Source: Hyphomicrobiales bacterium (GTDB lineage Bacteria > Pseudomonadota > Alphaproteobacteria > Rhizobiales > Aestuariivirgaceae). From it: 44,546 bases of DNA. The stretch is taken from the NCBI GenBank assembly GCA_016710435.1, contig JADJVV010000010.1, positions 1-44,546 of the forward strand, read 5' to 3'. The position numbers and the translations under genes were made by a program. The first letter of the stretch is position 1. Every line of letters starts with the position of its first letter. Below the pieces are notes generated by a model. The model made no database searches, was not told the origin of the DNA, and saw only the letters and a program-made list of their open reading frames with translations. Shown one piece after another: positions 24,206 through 30,637 of this stretch.

Positions 24206-25150
24206 ATGAACCTTACCATCAAAAAGATCGTTGCACTAGCACTTGCCTTGGCTCTCTGGGCCGTCGAGACCTGGCTACTTGTGGACGCCGCCGGTTATAC
24301 CTTCACGCCTCAAGTCGCCGTCATCCCGGCCGCCACTGCGGCGCTCGCCTTCCTACCCCTAGTTCTCAAGGACGCTTCCAATGGGCTCCGAACTGCAATT
24401 CTGCTGTCCTGCCTGTTCCTTGTTGGCTTCGTCTTCTCCGGCGTGCTCGAACGTACCGGCGGGCAGCTCGATACCAAGATCGCAGCCGCTCAGTCCCAAA
24501 CCGAGGGACGGCGATTGCTGGAGGCGGAACTCGTGCGTGAGCGGGCGAGGCTGATAGACGCCGAAAATAACATGAAGGGCGAGAGCCGTCGCGGCGGTTG
24601 CGGCCCCACCTGCAAAACGTGGCAGTCGGCAGCGGTCGGCATTCAGGCGCGCATCGATGGCCTTTTGTCGGAGCTTTCGACGCAGGCGCCGACACCAGTT
24701 GCAGATCCCGTCTCGCAGCGCTTCGCGGACATGACGGGCGGGGTGTTCGCAGTTGACACGGTTCGCAACTGGCGCCCGGCATTCCAGCCGTTGGGTTTCC
24801 TGGTTGCGATCTGGGCTTTGTTTGCTTTCTCTTTCATGAATAAGGAAACAACTGTTTCTGAAGTTTCCGCTGGAAACTCTGACTCCAGAAACAATTCCTC
24901 CGGTGGCGGGGGAAAAAGTTTCCGTGGTATTCACCTTGTCCAAGGCGGACCCATCGATGACTATGAACTCAAAGCTCTCCGCGCCGCTCTTTCTAGCGGC
25001 CGGAAACTTACCAACGACGAACTGGCGGACCTGATGGGCGTTGGAAAGGCAGAGGCTAGCCGCCGAGTGTCGAAAGCTCAGTCGCTGGGAATTGTTTCCA
25101 GAGTTCGAACAGGACGGCATGTTGCCATCTCCATGAACCACGCGCACTAA
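24206..25150 (+). CDS. Membrane protein with coiled coil and C-terminal winged-helix DNA-binding domain
   Basis: 314 residues from ATG 24206 (AAAGGA upstream). Hydrophobic segments at about residues 8-25, 33-52 and 62-80, a coiled coil at about 84-160 with GGCGPTCK, a fourth hydrophobic segment (PLGFLVAIWALFAFSFM, about 192-208), then a cytoplasmic tail. Residues about 250-310 form a winged helix-turn-helix (LKALRAALSSGRKLTNDELA, DLMGVGKAEASRRVSKAQSL, GIVSRVRTGRHVAI). A membrane-anchored regulator is the simplest reading. It is in the operon controlled by the ribbon-helix-helix operator and ends at a terminator. Confidence 0.65.
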   Translation: MNLTIKKIVALALALALWAVETWLLVDAAGYTFTPQVAVIPAATAALAFLPLVLKDASNGLRTAILLSCLFLVGFVFSGVLERTGGQLDTKIAAAQSQTEGRRLLEAELVRERARLIDAENNMKGESRRGGCGPTCKTWQSAAVGIQARIDGLLSELSTQAPTPVADPVSQRFADMTGGVFAVDTVRNWRPAFQPLGFLVAIWALFAFSFMNKETTVSEVSAGNSDSRNNSSGGGGKSFRGIHLVQGGPIDDYELKALRAALSSGRKLTNDELADLMGVGKAEASRRVSKAQSLGIVSRVRTGRHVAISMNHAH

Positions 25151-25158
25151 CGGTCTTA

Positions 25159-25182
25159 GGGGGGAGTCAAATCCCCCCTTTA
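25159..25182 (+). terminator. Intrinsic terminator shared with the end of the HNH gene
   Basis: GGGGGGA (25159-25165), loop GTCAAA, TCCCCCC (25172-25178), then TTTATT. It lies eight bases after the stop of the membrane regulator. The loop contains the stop codon of the convergent HNH gene. Confidence 0.85.
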
Positions 25183-25688
25183 TTCGTTGGGCAGAACTCC
25201 CCGCGATAATTCGCTGACACTGCCATGTACGCCTTCACAGCATCATCTTTCTTTTCAAAACTCCCAATGTGGATGCGCTTCATGTTTAAGCCAATCCTTG
25301 CAACCCACTTCCTAGTCGGCTTGTGGAACGTAACTCCGGAAACTCCGGTCGTATTGTTGCTATTAGATTTCCGGTTGGCAGCATTTTGCGCCTTGGTCGC
25401 GAGCCTGAGATTCTCTATGCGGTTGTCAGATTTGTTGCTGTTTGCATGGTCCACAATCCCTGATGGCCATTCCCCGTGGTGAAGCATCCAGACAACCTGA
25501 TGTGCTTTAAGCTCACAGCCGTGAAGTACTACGCGGCGGTAGCCAGCGCTATTGGTACGACCGCACTCAGAGCCTATTCCACCAGAGTTCTGCTTGTTGA
25601 TTTTCCAGAACAGCTTGCCTGTCACAGGGCAATACGAGACCATCCTGTTCACTTCCTCAATGGTGATCTGTGATCTTTTCCATCCCAT
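25167..25688 (-). CDS. HNH endonuclease with AP2-type DNA-binding domain (homing type)
   Basis: 173 residues. The HNH core carries AHQVVWMLHHGEWPSGIVDH (second His in VDHA) and SDNRIENLRLATKAQNAANR, followed by the AP2-like region GVSGVTFHKPTRKWVARIGL and SFEKKDDAVKAYMAVSANYR. This is the free-standing homing-endonuclease layout common in phages. It is the last gene of the minus early operon, its start sharing one base with the stop of the NusG-like gene. It could spread itself between phage genomes and has no obvious role for the phage. Confidence 0.85.
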   Translation of the reverse strand: MGWKRSQITIEEVNRMVSYCPVTGKLFWKINKQNSGGIGSECGRTNSAGYRRVVLHGCELKAHQVVWMLHHGEWPSGIVDHANSNKSDNRIENLRLATKAQNAANRKSNSNNTTGVSGVTFHKPTRKWVARIGLNMKRIHIGSFEKKDDAVKAYMAVSANYRGEFCPTNKGGI

Positions 25689-26203
25689 CACGCCGCTTCC
25701 AAATTATCCGCCGCCACTTCGATCACCCGAACCGACCCAAACAACTTCGCTTCGAGCCCGGCTTTCTTGCCTCTAATCCATTTCACAGTGCCAGCCTTGC
25801 CGGCGAGCGAGCCTGATTTAATGGCGTACTTCGCGCCGCGCTTCAGTTTCATCTTGTGCCTTTGGGCTTCCATCTCAAACACCATTTTTGCCACGTCGAT
25901 CTTAAAGCTGAGCAGCGTGCCAAGCGAGACCGTTGCGGGCTTGTCCCCTGATTTCAGATAGCCGCGCACATCGTCGGTTTCGAGCACGTCGTGAAGCCAC
26001 GTATCGAAGCCATGGGAAGGGACCTGGACCAGGATGTAGCTCATCAGAGGCACGACGCGGCGCTTGTGGCAGGGCTTGCCGCCTTTGTTGACGATGCGCT
26101 TGTGGACGATCGCTGGCAGATATGCGGTGAAGCCCTTGCAGCGGAGCCGGTGGCGAACCTTTCTCAAGTGGCAGTGCTTCGCGGTGATGGCGATGAAGCT
26201 CAA
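25688..26203 (-). CDS. NusG-like transcription factor (NGN plus KOW)
   Basis: 171 residues with a TTG start overlapping the previous stop. The N-terminal domain (FIAITAKHCHLRKVRHRLRC, AYLPAIVHKRIV, RRVVPLMSYILVQV) has the NGN pattern. The C-terminal 55 residues contain a KOW motif (KRGAKYAIKSGSLAGKAGTV) after a linker. Phage-encoded NusG/RfaH paralogues modify RNA polymerase for antitermination or operon polarity suppression. A role in reading through terminators in the long late operon is a reasonable inference, not shown. Confidence 0.78.
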   Translation of the reverse strand: MSFIAITAKHCHLRKVRHRLRCKGFTAYLPAIVHKRIVNKGGKPCHKRRVVPLMSYILVQVPSHGFDTWLHDVLETDDVRGYLKSGDKPATVSLGTLLSFKIDVAKMVFEMEAQRHKMKLKRGAKYAIKSGSLAGKAGTVKWIRGKKAGLEAKLFGSVRVIEVAADNLEAA

Positions 26204-26343
26204 GGCGTTCTCCTGATCGGCTTCTGCTTCTTCGAAGTCTTTGCCCTTATGGCGTGAGACGCATCGCGAAACTGATGGACCTTGATCAGCTTCCCGTCCT
26301 TGACCTTGAAAGACTTGCCGACGTGGATTTTGTGGCCGGTCAT
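26200..26343 (-). CDS. Small basic protein
   Basis: 47 residues, strongly basic: MTGHKIHVGKSFKVKDGKLI and KTSKKQKPIRRTP. Its ATG overlaps the upstream stop by four bases and its TGA is nested in the TTG start of the NusG-like gene, so the three are translationally coupled. A nucleic-acid-binding role is suggested by charge only. Confidence 0.55.
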   Translation of the reverse strand: MTGHKIHVGKSFKVKDGKLIKVHQFRDASHAIRAKTSKKQKPIRRTP

Positions 26344-26540
26344 CCCTTCACCTTCAGGCAAACAATCGGAACCCAATCCTTCAGCATGTCGCCCTCGTTG
26401 TTGTGCCAGCAGACATAGGCATCATTTGCCGTCCTGGCCTTCACAACCATGTCAGGACCGCCCGTCTTGAGATTGACGATTGAGCCCTCGGCTATGCTGT
26501 CTCGCTTGCCTGAAATTGAAGTGACTTTGGTATCGCTCAT
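26340..26540 (-). CDS. DUF2158 (YodC-like) small protein
   Basis: 66 residues from ATG 26540. The core GSIVNLKTGGPDMVVKARTA is followed by a CWHN segment, matching the DUF2158 family, small SH3-like proteins whose hallmark is V-LKSGGP-MTV followed by CxW. The family function is unknown. A good AGGGA site precedes the start, and the end overlaps the next gene by four bases. Confidence 0.72.
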   Translation of the reverse strand: MSDTKVTSISGKRDSIAEGSIVNLKTGGPDMVVKARTANDAYVCWHNNEGDMLKDWVPIVCLKVKG

Positions 26541-26710
26541 CTGAAATCCCTGCACGCTTGTTTGCCTATGACGATTTCTGAGTACCGATCGCTTAGCGCC
26601 TTCTGACACCGCCCAAAGGCTGAACAGAACTTGCACTCGACACAGAGCCGGTCAGAACGGAATTTCGTCGGGGACTCCGAAGGCTTCTTGCTTGGGCTGC
26701 TGCTTTCCAT
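26537..26710 (-). CDS. Cys-rich small protein overlapping the SSB-tailed gene
   Basis: 57 residues. After a Ser/Pro/Lys-rich start (MESSSPSKKPSESPTKFRSD) come CVECKFC, GRCQKAL and QACRDFR, giving five cysteines with a likely metal-binding C-x2-C-x2-C. The first 59 bases lie inside the 3' end of the preceding gene in another frame, with AAAGAGG upstream of the start. The stop overlaps the DUF2158 start by four bases. It accounts for an otherwise unexplained 110-base gap in a fully coupled operon. Confidence 0.5.
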   Translation of the reverse strand: MESSSPSKKPSESPTKFRSDRLCVECKFCSAFGRCQKALSDRYSEIVIGKQACRDFR

Positions 26711-26894
26711 TGGTGGCCTCTTTCGGTTTGAAGGCGAACGACATGAACTTGCCTTTCGCGCCGTCCTTGATCCACGCCTTCATCCAAAACTCTTTGCCGT
26801 GGATGGTGCAGCGGCCTTCGTAGTCAGGATGGTTGTCCTGTTTCTTATCGGCGTTCTTGAAGAGCACGCCGCTCATGTCTCGCTGTTCGCTCAT
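26652..26894 (-). CDS. Single-stranded-DNA-binding-like protein with SSB-type C-terminal tip
   Basis: 80 residues. The start SEQRDMSGVLFKNADKKQDN and the motif HPDYEGRCTIHGKEFWMKAW are typical of a small phage OB-like family. The body ends in an acidic, hydrophobic tip (VPDEIPF) like the DDDIPF tip with which bacterial SSB recruits repair and replication proteins. It probably coats or marks ssDNA for the recombination and replication genes of this phage, including the ERF annealing protein encoded at 31.6-32.3 kb. The family assignment is from memory of the motif, not a search. Confidence 0.68.
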   Translation of the reverse strand: MSEQRDMSGVLFKNADKKQDNHPDYEGRCTIHGKEFWMKAWIKDGAKGKFMSFAFKPKEATNGKQQPKQEAFGVPDEIPF

Positions 26895-27079
26895 GGGTCG
26901 ATTTCCGCTGAAATTTGCATGGTGATCTCGTCATCAGGACCAACGCACGTTCCTGACCAAAGGTCGTTGCCATAGAGAACGTGCGTAAGTTTCAAGGTAT
27001 CCTCGCAGCTTTCTTCTGAGACGTGGCGCTCTTGGTAGTAGCCGGAGGAAAGGAGGTAGATGATGAGCAAAAATTTCAT
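26891..27079 (-). CDS. Small exported or membrane protein
   Basis: 62 residues with an N-terminal hydrophobic stretch (MKFLLIIYLLSSGYYQ) that looks like a signal or anchor, then a soluble part with two Cys (SCEDTLKL, SGTCVGPD). It is coupled to both neighbours by four-base overlaps. Family unknown; the two cysteines could form a disulfide in the periplasm. Confidence 0.55.
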   Translation of the reverse strand: MKFLLIIYLLSSGYYQERHVSEESCEDTLKLTHVLYGNDLWSGTCVGPDDEITMQISAEIDP

Positions 27080-27282
27080 GGTCTGATCTCCATCCTGTCC
27101 CGGTTTTTCTTCCTCAAAAACGCTCTGGCATCCTTTTCAAACTGCGATGAGCCGTCTGTCAGTCTTCGGTACTCAGCGAGGAGGTTTGCAACGACGAACA
27201 GATGCAGCTCGATTTTTGCTTTGCCCTGGTCTTTGGCAAGGCGAACAGCGGCTTCAAGATCGGACAGGTTGACGGTTGTCAT
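27076..27282 (-). CDS. Small helical hypothetical protein
   Basis: 68 residues, predicted mostly helical (VNLSDLEAAVRLAKDQGKAK, then HLFVVANLLAEYRRLTDG). Charged C-terminus (FLRKKNRDRMEIRP). Coupled by four-base overlaps. Not recognised. Confidence 0.58.
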   Translation of the reverse strand: MTTVNLSDLEAAVRLAKDQGKAKIELHLFVVANLLAEYRRLTDGSSQFEKDARAFLRKKNRDRMEIRP

Positions 27283-27764
27283 TCTGCTGCCTCACGTTTG
27301 ATTGCGCTCTCAATCGTCTTCACGCGGGGATCATCGGGCTTTATCTGAGCCACGCCGAACCTGACCCACATGCGGCGCTCGTCGTCTGTTGCAAGACGAA
27401 GCGCGATGGCAAATCCTTGCGTGCCTTTGCGGTAAAAGGGATGAAATTCCTTCGGCGCTGACTTCGGAAACCGTTTGCGGGGGGACACCTTTGGCCACCA
27501 TCCTTTCCGCCATATCGAAGACCACTCGTCTGGAGAGCGCTGTTCGCCGGCATAGTGCTGCTCAAATTTTTCAATCTCTTCGGCAACGAATGCTGACCAA
27601 TTTGGCTTCTGACGCTCACCGTCGAAAACCTCTTCACGGTCCAGCCAACCGCCATCATCGACGATTTCGCCACAAAGCTCATCCAGATCGCCGCGCTGGC
27701 ACCAGGAGGGCATTTGTGCCATGGCCCATTCGCGGTCCACGTTGGTGATGATCGGTGGCCTCAT
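27279..27764 (-). CDS. Hypothetical early protein
   Basis: 161 residues from ATG 27764, which overlaps the replication-gene stop by four bases; a longer frame to 27818 would lie inside that gene. It is Trp-rich (MPSWCQRGD, WSSIWRKGWWPKVSPRKRFP) with a C-terminal region (HPFYRKGTQGFAIALRLATD) that could be a small catalytic or binding domain. Position directly behind the initiator suggests a helicase-loader or replication accessory role, which cannot be shown from sequence. Confidence 0.58.
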   Translation of the reverse strand: MRPPIITNVDREWAMAQMPSWCQRGDLDELCGEIVDDGGWLDREEVFDGERQKPNWSAFVAEEIEKFEQHYAGEQRSPDEWSSIWRKGWWPKVSPRKRFPKSAPKEFHPFYRKGTQGFAIALRLATDDERRMWVRFGVAQIKPDDPRVKTIESAIKREAAE

Positions 27765-28477
27765 GCCGCCACCATGAGCTGGATCAGTGCCGCATAGGCG
27801 TCGTCCCCCTTGTCCCATAGGGCCGATCTGATCAGGTCCTCACTTGCCCCTGGCAGCTTCCTTGCGATCTGCTGAATGCACAGCGAGGTGAAGTAAGCCG
27901 GGCGATTTCGCGGCTTGTGCCTGTTGCAAGCGTCGGCCAATTCTTCGACGTTGAGACCTAGCCCTTCGGCTCTGCGAACGATCTTTTCTTTCTTCCGGTC
28001 ATCCTTCATCCCAAAAAAATTATTAAAACCATTTTGGTCTTCCACTTCGCGCGCGGCAGAAGTGGAAGATGGAAGACCTATAGATTCTATTCTATTCTGT
28101 TCTGTTCTGATCTGCGGCGTCACTGTGACGTCACATGTGACGTCACCATTGTTTTTGCTTTTGTTTTTGCGGTGCTTTCTCATGCGCTCTGCGCTGCTGT
28201 CGGAGGCGTATTGGCGGGCTTGCCAACCATGCGGAACGCGCGAACCGTTCGGCTCGATATCGATCAAGCCGGTAAGGATCAGGTCTTGAATTTGCTGGGC
28301 AGCGTCCTGAACTGAGACGCGCAACCGGAACGCCAAGTCATCGTCGCTTGGCAACTTTCCGTCAGACTTCGATGCGAGGCAAAGCAGGTTCACCCACGTC
28401 TTGAAAAGCTGCGGAGAGAGGCGTTGAACTTTGGGGTCATCAAGCGCTTCGTCATAGAACCTGAACCAGCGAGTCAT
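27761..28477 (-). CDS. Phage replication initiator (DnaD/O-like, N-terminal winged helix)
   Basis: 238 residues. The N-terminal domain MTRWFRFYDEALDDPKVQRL followed by FKTWVNLLCLASKSDGKLPS and a winged helix (DDLAFRLRVSVQDAAQQIQD) is the pattern of phage replication-organiser proteins. A Lys/Asn-rich linker and a C-terminal helical domain (ADACNRHKPRNRPAYFTSLC) follow. Such proteins bind the origin, often inside their own gene or just upstream, and recruit host helicase. It opens the minus early operon; the start has GAGGAC upstream. Confidence 0.72.
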   Translation of the reverse strand: MTRWFRFYDEALDDPKVQRLSPQLFKTWVNLLCLASKSDGKLPSDDDLAFRLRVSVQDAAQQIQDLILTGLIDIEPNGSRVPHGWQARQYASDSSAERMRKHRKNKSKNNGDVTCDVTVTPQIRTEQNRIESIGLPSSTSAAREVEDQNGFNNFFGMKDDRKKEKIVRRAEGLGLNVEELADACNRHKPRNRPAYFTSLCIQQIARKLPGASEDLIRSALWDKGDDAYAALIQLMVAA

Positions 28478-28620
28478 GCCGTCCTCGTCATAATTTTGCC
28501 GGACCTGTCTGCTATGCAGGTCATCGTGGCGTCCTGATTTGTGAGTTGCGTACTCGACACCCGTTTCGCGTTCTGGTCAGTAGCGTCTGCAAGAGCCGAT
28601 CAAGCTCAAACCGTGTTGGA

Positions 28621-28659
28621 AACGCTCTCACTGTGCCCCGGTGGGAGCGTTTTCGTTTT
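28621..28659 (+). terminator. Intrinsic terminator on the plus strand
   Basis: AACGCTCTCAC (28621-28631) pairs with GTGGGAGCGTT (28641-28651, one G-T pair), followed by TTTCGTTTT. On the minus strand the T-run after the stem is weaker (TTTCC), so it probably stops plus-strand transcripts. Confidence 0.72.
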
Positions 28660-28689
28660 CAAAGGCGTGGCACCGCTCTCGCGCCTTTG

Positions 28690-28717
28690 AAAAAGCCGGG
28701 GCATCCCCATGCCCCGG
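28690..28717 (-). terminator. Intrinsic terminator on the minus strand, behind the XRE repressor
   Basis: Perfect stem CCGGGGCAT / ATGCCCCGG with GGGG loop, then CTTTTT on the minus strand. It would end the repressor transcript, or a short non-coding RNA made from the region 28720-28888. Confidence 0.87.
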
Positions 28718-28762
28718 AAGTTGAAGGAAACGCCCAAAGGGCAGGTTCACGCAGTACGGCGC

Positions 28763-28838
28763 GGCGACCGGGGCAGGGTGTGGCCGTAAGAGTCCGTGCT
28801 TCCCCTCAGGACAAAGGTTGCAAGGAACCCCGGTCGCC
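28763..28838 (-). ncRNA. Candidate structured RNA (11-base perfect closing stem)
   Basis: GGCGACCGGGG (28763-28773) and CCCCGGTCGCC (28828-28838) are perfect inverse copies around a 54-base interior. The interior is rich in further pairing potential, and on the minus strand the element is followed after 45 bases by a perfect terminator. The region has no credible protein gene. It may be the 3' end of the repressor mRNA or a separate small RNA; the strand is inferred from the terminator. Confidence 0.4.
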
Positions 28839-28888
28839 AGGCGGTCATGCGCTGGCGGCGAAAACACGCTGTGACGCTACCAGGAACG

Positions 28889-29137
28889 CTAGGCGGCGGC
28901 CTCTTGCTGCAGCCTCAATTCATCACGCGCCTTTTTTTTGGCGGCGTCTGATTCGAGCTTGTCGATAGCTCTCACGAGAGCCCTCAGAGTGCTCGAACGC
29001 GGGTTCCAATCGAGGCTTTCCATACCGATCAGAGTCGTGATTGGAAGCCCCGCCGTCAAGGCAAGCTTGGTCTTCGTGACGCTCTGCCCGTCGACGAATC
29101 GCTGCACCCGCCTGATCTGAAATGTAATTTCGTCCAT
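28889..29137 (-). CDS. XRE/cI-type repressor
   Basis: 82 residues from ATG 29137 (an alternative ATG lies at 29149). The helix-turn-helix covers TKTKLALTAGLPITTLIGME, followed by SLDWNPRSSTLRALVRAIDK, a short single-domain repressor pattern in which WNP-x-STLRAL is typical. The C-terminus is a charged helix. It is transcribed away from the plus-strand early operon and faces its promoter, as a lysogeny or copy-control repressor would. Confidence 0.72.
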   Translation of the reverse strand: MDEITFQIRRVQRFVDGQSVTKTKLALTAGLPITTLIGMESLDWNPRSSTLRALVRAIDKLESDAAKKKARDELRLQQEAAA

Positions 29138-29151
29138 ACCGTCAACCATAA

Positions 29152-29284
29152 ACGCTTTGACGTACAGCGTCAAGCTACGACGATGCGTTGCATCGGCGCC
29201 TGTGGCATTTGCACACTGCTTATTCACAACCTACGCCAAGACGTAAAAAAGGTATTGACAGATACGGCAAAGCGTAGCTATGGT
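29152..29284. promoter_or_regulatory. Early promoter with paired operator-like repeats
   Basis: Plus promoter: -35 TTGACA (29255-29260), 18-base spacer, -10 TATGGT (29279-29284). CAAAGCGT (29268-29275) lies in the spacer; its exact inverse ACGCTTTG (29152-29159) lies just upstream of the repressor start codon. That second copy is part of an imperfect palindrome GCTTTGACG-TACAG-CGTCAAGC (29154-29175). CTACGC (29231-29236) and GCGTAG (29272-29277) flank the promoter. The adjacent XRE protein is the likely ligand. Confidence 0.62.
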
Positions 29285-29414
29285 CTGTGCATCAGACGAC
29301 ACGGGGCCACGCAACAAACCTCCACCGATCATCTGATAGCGGCGGGTCTAAAACACCTACTCCCGTGGGGCGTCACTCCCCGCCGCTTTCCTTTCAATTC
29401 AGCGGTGAGGAACC

Positions 29415-29698
29415 ATGACCGAACGTCCAGTGCTTGTCACAACCGAATATCGCGGCGTGTTTTTGGCTACGCCGCCGACACAAAGGGCGACACGATCATT
29501 CTGAAGCGTGCTCGAAACTGCATCTATTGGCCGTCAACAAACGGCGGATTTGGCGGTCTAGCCGCAGAGGGTCCCGCGAAAGGCGCCCGCATTGGTGCCC
29601 GCGTCGAGGAAATCGAGCTTCGCAAAATTACGTCGGTCGCCGAAGTCAGCCCAGCCGCCGTCGAGCTTTGGGAGGCCGCGAATGTCTATCGTGGATAA
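29415..29698 (+). CDS. DUF6948-like early protein, interrupted by a one-base frameshift
   Basis: The ATG at 29415 (GAGG upstream) starts MTERPVLVTTEYRGVF. At the T-run 29460-29464 the frame shifts, and the other frame continues GYAADTKGDTIILKRARNCI with GLAAEGPAKGARIGARVEEI, ending at 29698. Adding one T restores RGVFFGYAADTKG, which fits the DUF6948-type phage family, about 94 residues. The break is most likely a homopolymer error, though slippage at the T-run cannot be excluded. The end overlaps the start of the repeat gene by 17 bases. Function unknown. Confidence 0.68.
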
Positions 29699-30119
29699 TG
29701 GCTATGGCGCTGGCTATGGCTATGGCGCTGGCGATGGCGCTGGCTATGGCGCTGGCTATGGCTATGGCGCTGGCGATGGCGCTGGCGCTGGCGCTGGCGC
29801 TGGCGCTGGCTATGGCTATGGCTATGGCGATGGCGATGGCGATGGCGATGGCGATGGCGATGGCGCTGGCGCTGGCTATGGCTATGGCTATGGCGATGGC
29901 GATGGCGATGGCGATGGCGATGGCGATGGCGATGGCGCTGGCGCTGGCGCTGGCGATGGCTATGGCTATGGCGCTGGCTATGGCTATGGCTATGGCTATG
30001 GCTATGGCTATGGCGCTGGCTATGGCTATGGCTATGGCTATGGCGATGGCGCTGGCGCTGGCGCTGGCTATGGCGCTGGCGATGGCGATGGCGCTGGCTA
30101 TGGCTATGGCGATGGCTAA
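29682..30119 (+). CDS. Low-complexity Gly-Tyr/Ala/Asp dipeptide-repeat protein
   Basis: 145 residues: MSIVDN followed by about 69 Gly-X dipeptides where X is only Tyr, Ala or Asp. It starts inside the 3' end of the DUF6948-like gene in another frame. The frame is open although all three forward frames are open through the repeat, and only this frame has an ATG with a plausible N-terminus and a stop right after the repeat. Glycine-rich alternating Tyr/Asp could be a disordered, phase-separating or adhesive protein. I recall similar GYGDG proteins behind DUF6948 genes in other phages, so the coupling may be conserved. Confidence 0.6.
   Translation: MSIVDNGYGAGYGYGAGDGAGYGAGYGYGAGDGAGAGAGAGAGYGYGYGDGDGDGDGDGDGAGAGYGYGYGDGDGDGDGDGDGDGAGAGAGDGYGYGAGYGYGYGYGYGYGAGYGYGYGYGDGAGAGAGYGAGDGDGAGYGYGDG
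29698..30117 (+). repeat. Hexanucleotide tandem array (GGCTAT / GGCGCT / GGCGAT)
   Basis: About 420 bases of perfect six-base units, each GGC plus TAT, GCT or GAT, in irregular but clustered order (runs of GGCGAT, of GGCTAT and of GGCGCT). No spacers, so not CRISPR. Such arrays change length easily by slippage, and the unit number reported here may itself be affected by assembly. Confidence 0.92.
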
Positions 30120-30218
30120 GCCTTTAATTCAGTCATGGCAGCGGGGGCTGTCGTGTGAGGGGCCGGGGCTAGAGCAATCAGAGGGCAGCTCGCCCCGGCC
30201 CGATCAGATGAGGATGCC

Positions 30219-30455
30219 ATGAAAGACATCATCGATATTTCAGGCTGGCTGCAAAATGTAGCCGAGAAGGCCGAAGAAATCCGCGAGGCCATTTGGAGCG
30301 GGACACTCCCCGATACGGCCTCACGCGATGCCGACCATACGCTGCAAGCCATTCTGAAAGAGGCCTATGCGTCCATGGAAATCTATGAACGGGAATGTTG
30401 GGAGAATGTCCGGCAAGAGCGCGACCAAGGCCCATCGCAGGAGCAGCGGCCTTGA
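30219..30455 (+). CDS. Hypothetical early protein, helical
   Basis: 78 residues, helical and acidic (ISGWLQNVAEKAEEIREAIW, LQAILKEAYASMEIYERECW). AGGATG precedes the ATG. The stop overlaps the TTG start of the next gene. Bases 30120-30218 before it show no other gene. No family recognised. Confidence 0.55.
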   Translation: MKDIIDISGWLQNVAEKAEEIREAIWSGTLPDTASRDADHTLQAILKEAYASMEIYERECWENVRQERDQGPSQEQRP

Positions 30456-30637
30456 GCGGCAGCCTCATCAACGCCTTCAAGGCCATGGAGCGCGCCATAG
30501 CGGCGGATGAAGTCTCGCCGGAGGACATCGTGGAAAAAGAAGAAACTGACCCCGTATTCAAACGGATGCGAACTCTGGCCATGGACGTTTTAGGGTTCCG
30601 CCGGCTCGTGAGAGACCAGATCGAAAGGGACGACTGA
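30452..30637 (+). CDS. Hypothetical early protein
   Basis: 61 residues from a TTG start that overlaps the preceding TGA (TTGA) and follows GGAG; an upstream in-frame ATG at 30395 lies deep inside the previous gene. Helical (SLINAFKAMERAIAADEVSP, MRTLAMDVLGFRRLVRDQIE). The stop overlaps the next ATG by one base. Confidence 0.52.
   Translation: MSGSLINAFKAMERAIAADEVSPEDIVEKEETDPVFKRMRTLAMDVLGFRRLVRDQIERDD

Larger units (their letters stand above)
28478..28888. other. Intergenic region between initiator and XRE repressor
   Basis: No convincing protein gene. A 26-codon plus-strand frame from 28709 is possible but has no clear ribosome site. Contains four strong inverted repeats annotated separately. 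Bases 28478-28620 upstream of the initiator have no clear promoter that I can assign. The replication origin may lie here or within the initiator gene; no iterons were recognised. Confidence 0.5.

Noticed and set aside
28546..28968. 140-residue plus-strand frame between initiator and repressor
   Set aside because: It runs through four GC-rich hairpins and terminators, is Arg/Pro-biased and overlaps the repressor gene; it looks like a chance frame in GC-rich DNA.
29698..30117. CRISPR-like array
   Set aside because: Units are six bases and contiguous with no unique spacers, and they encode an in-frame Gly-X protein; no cas genes nearby.
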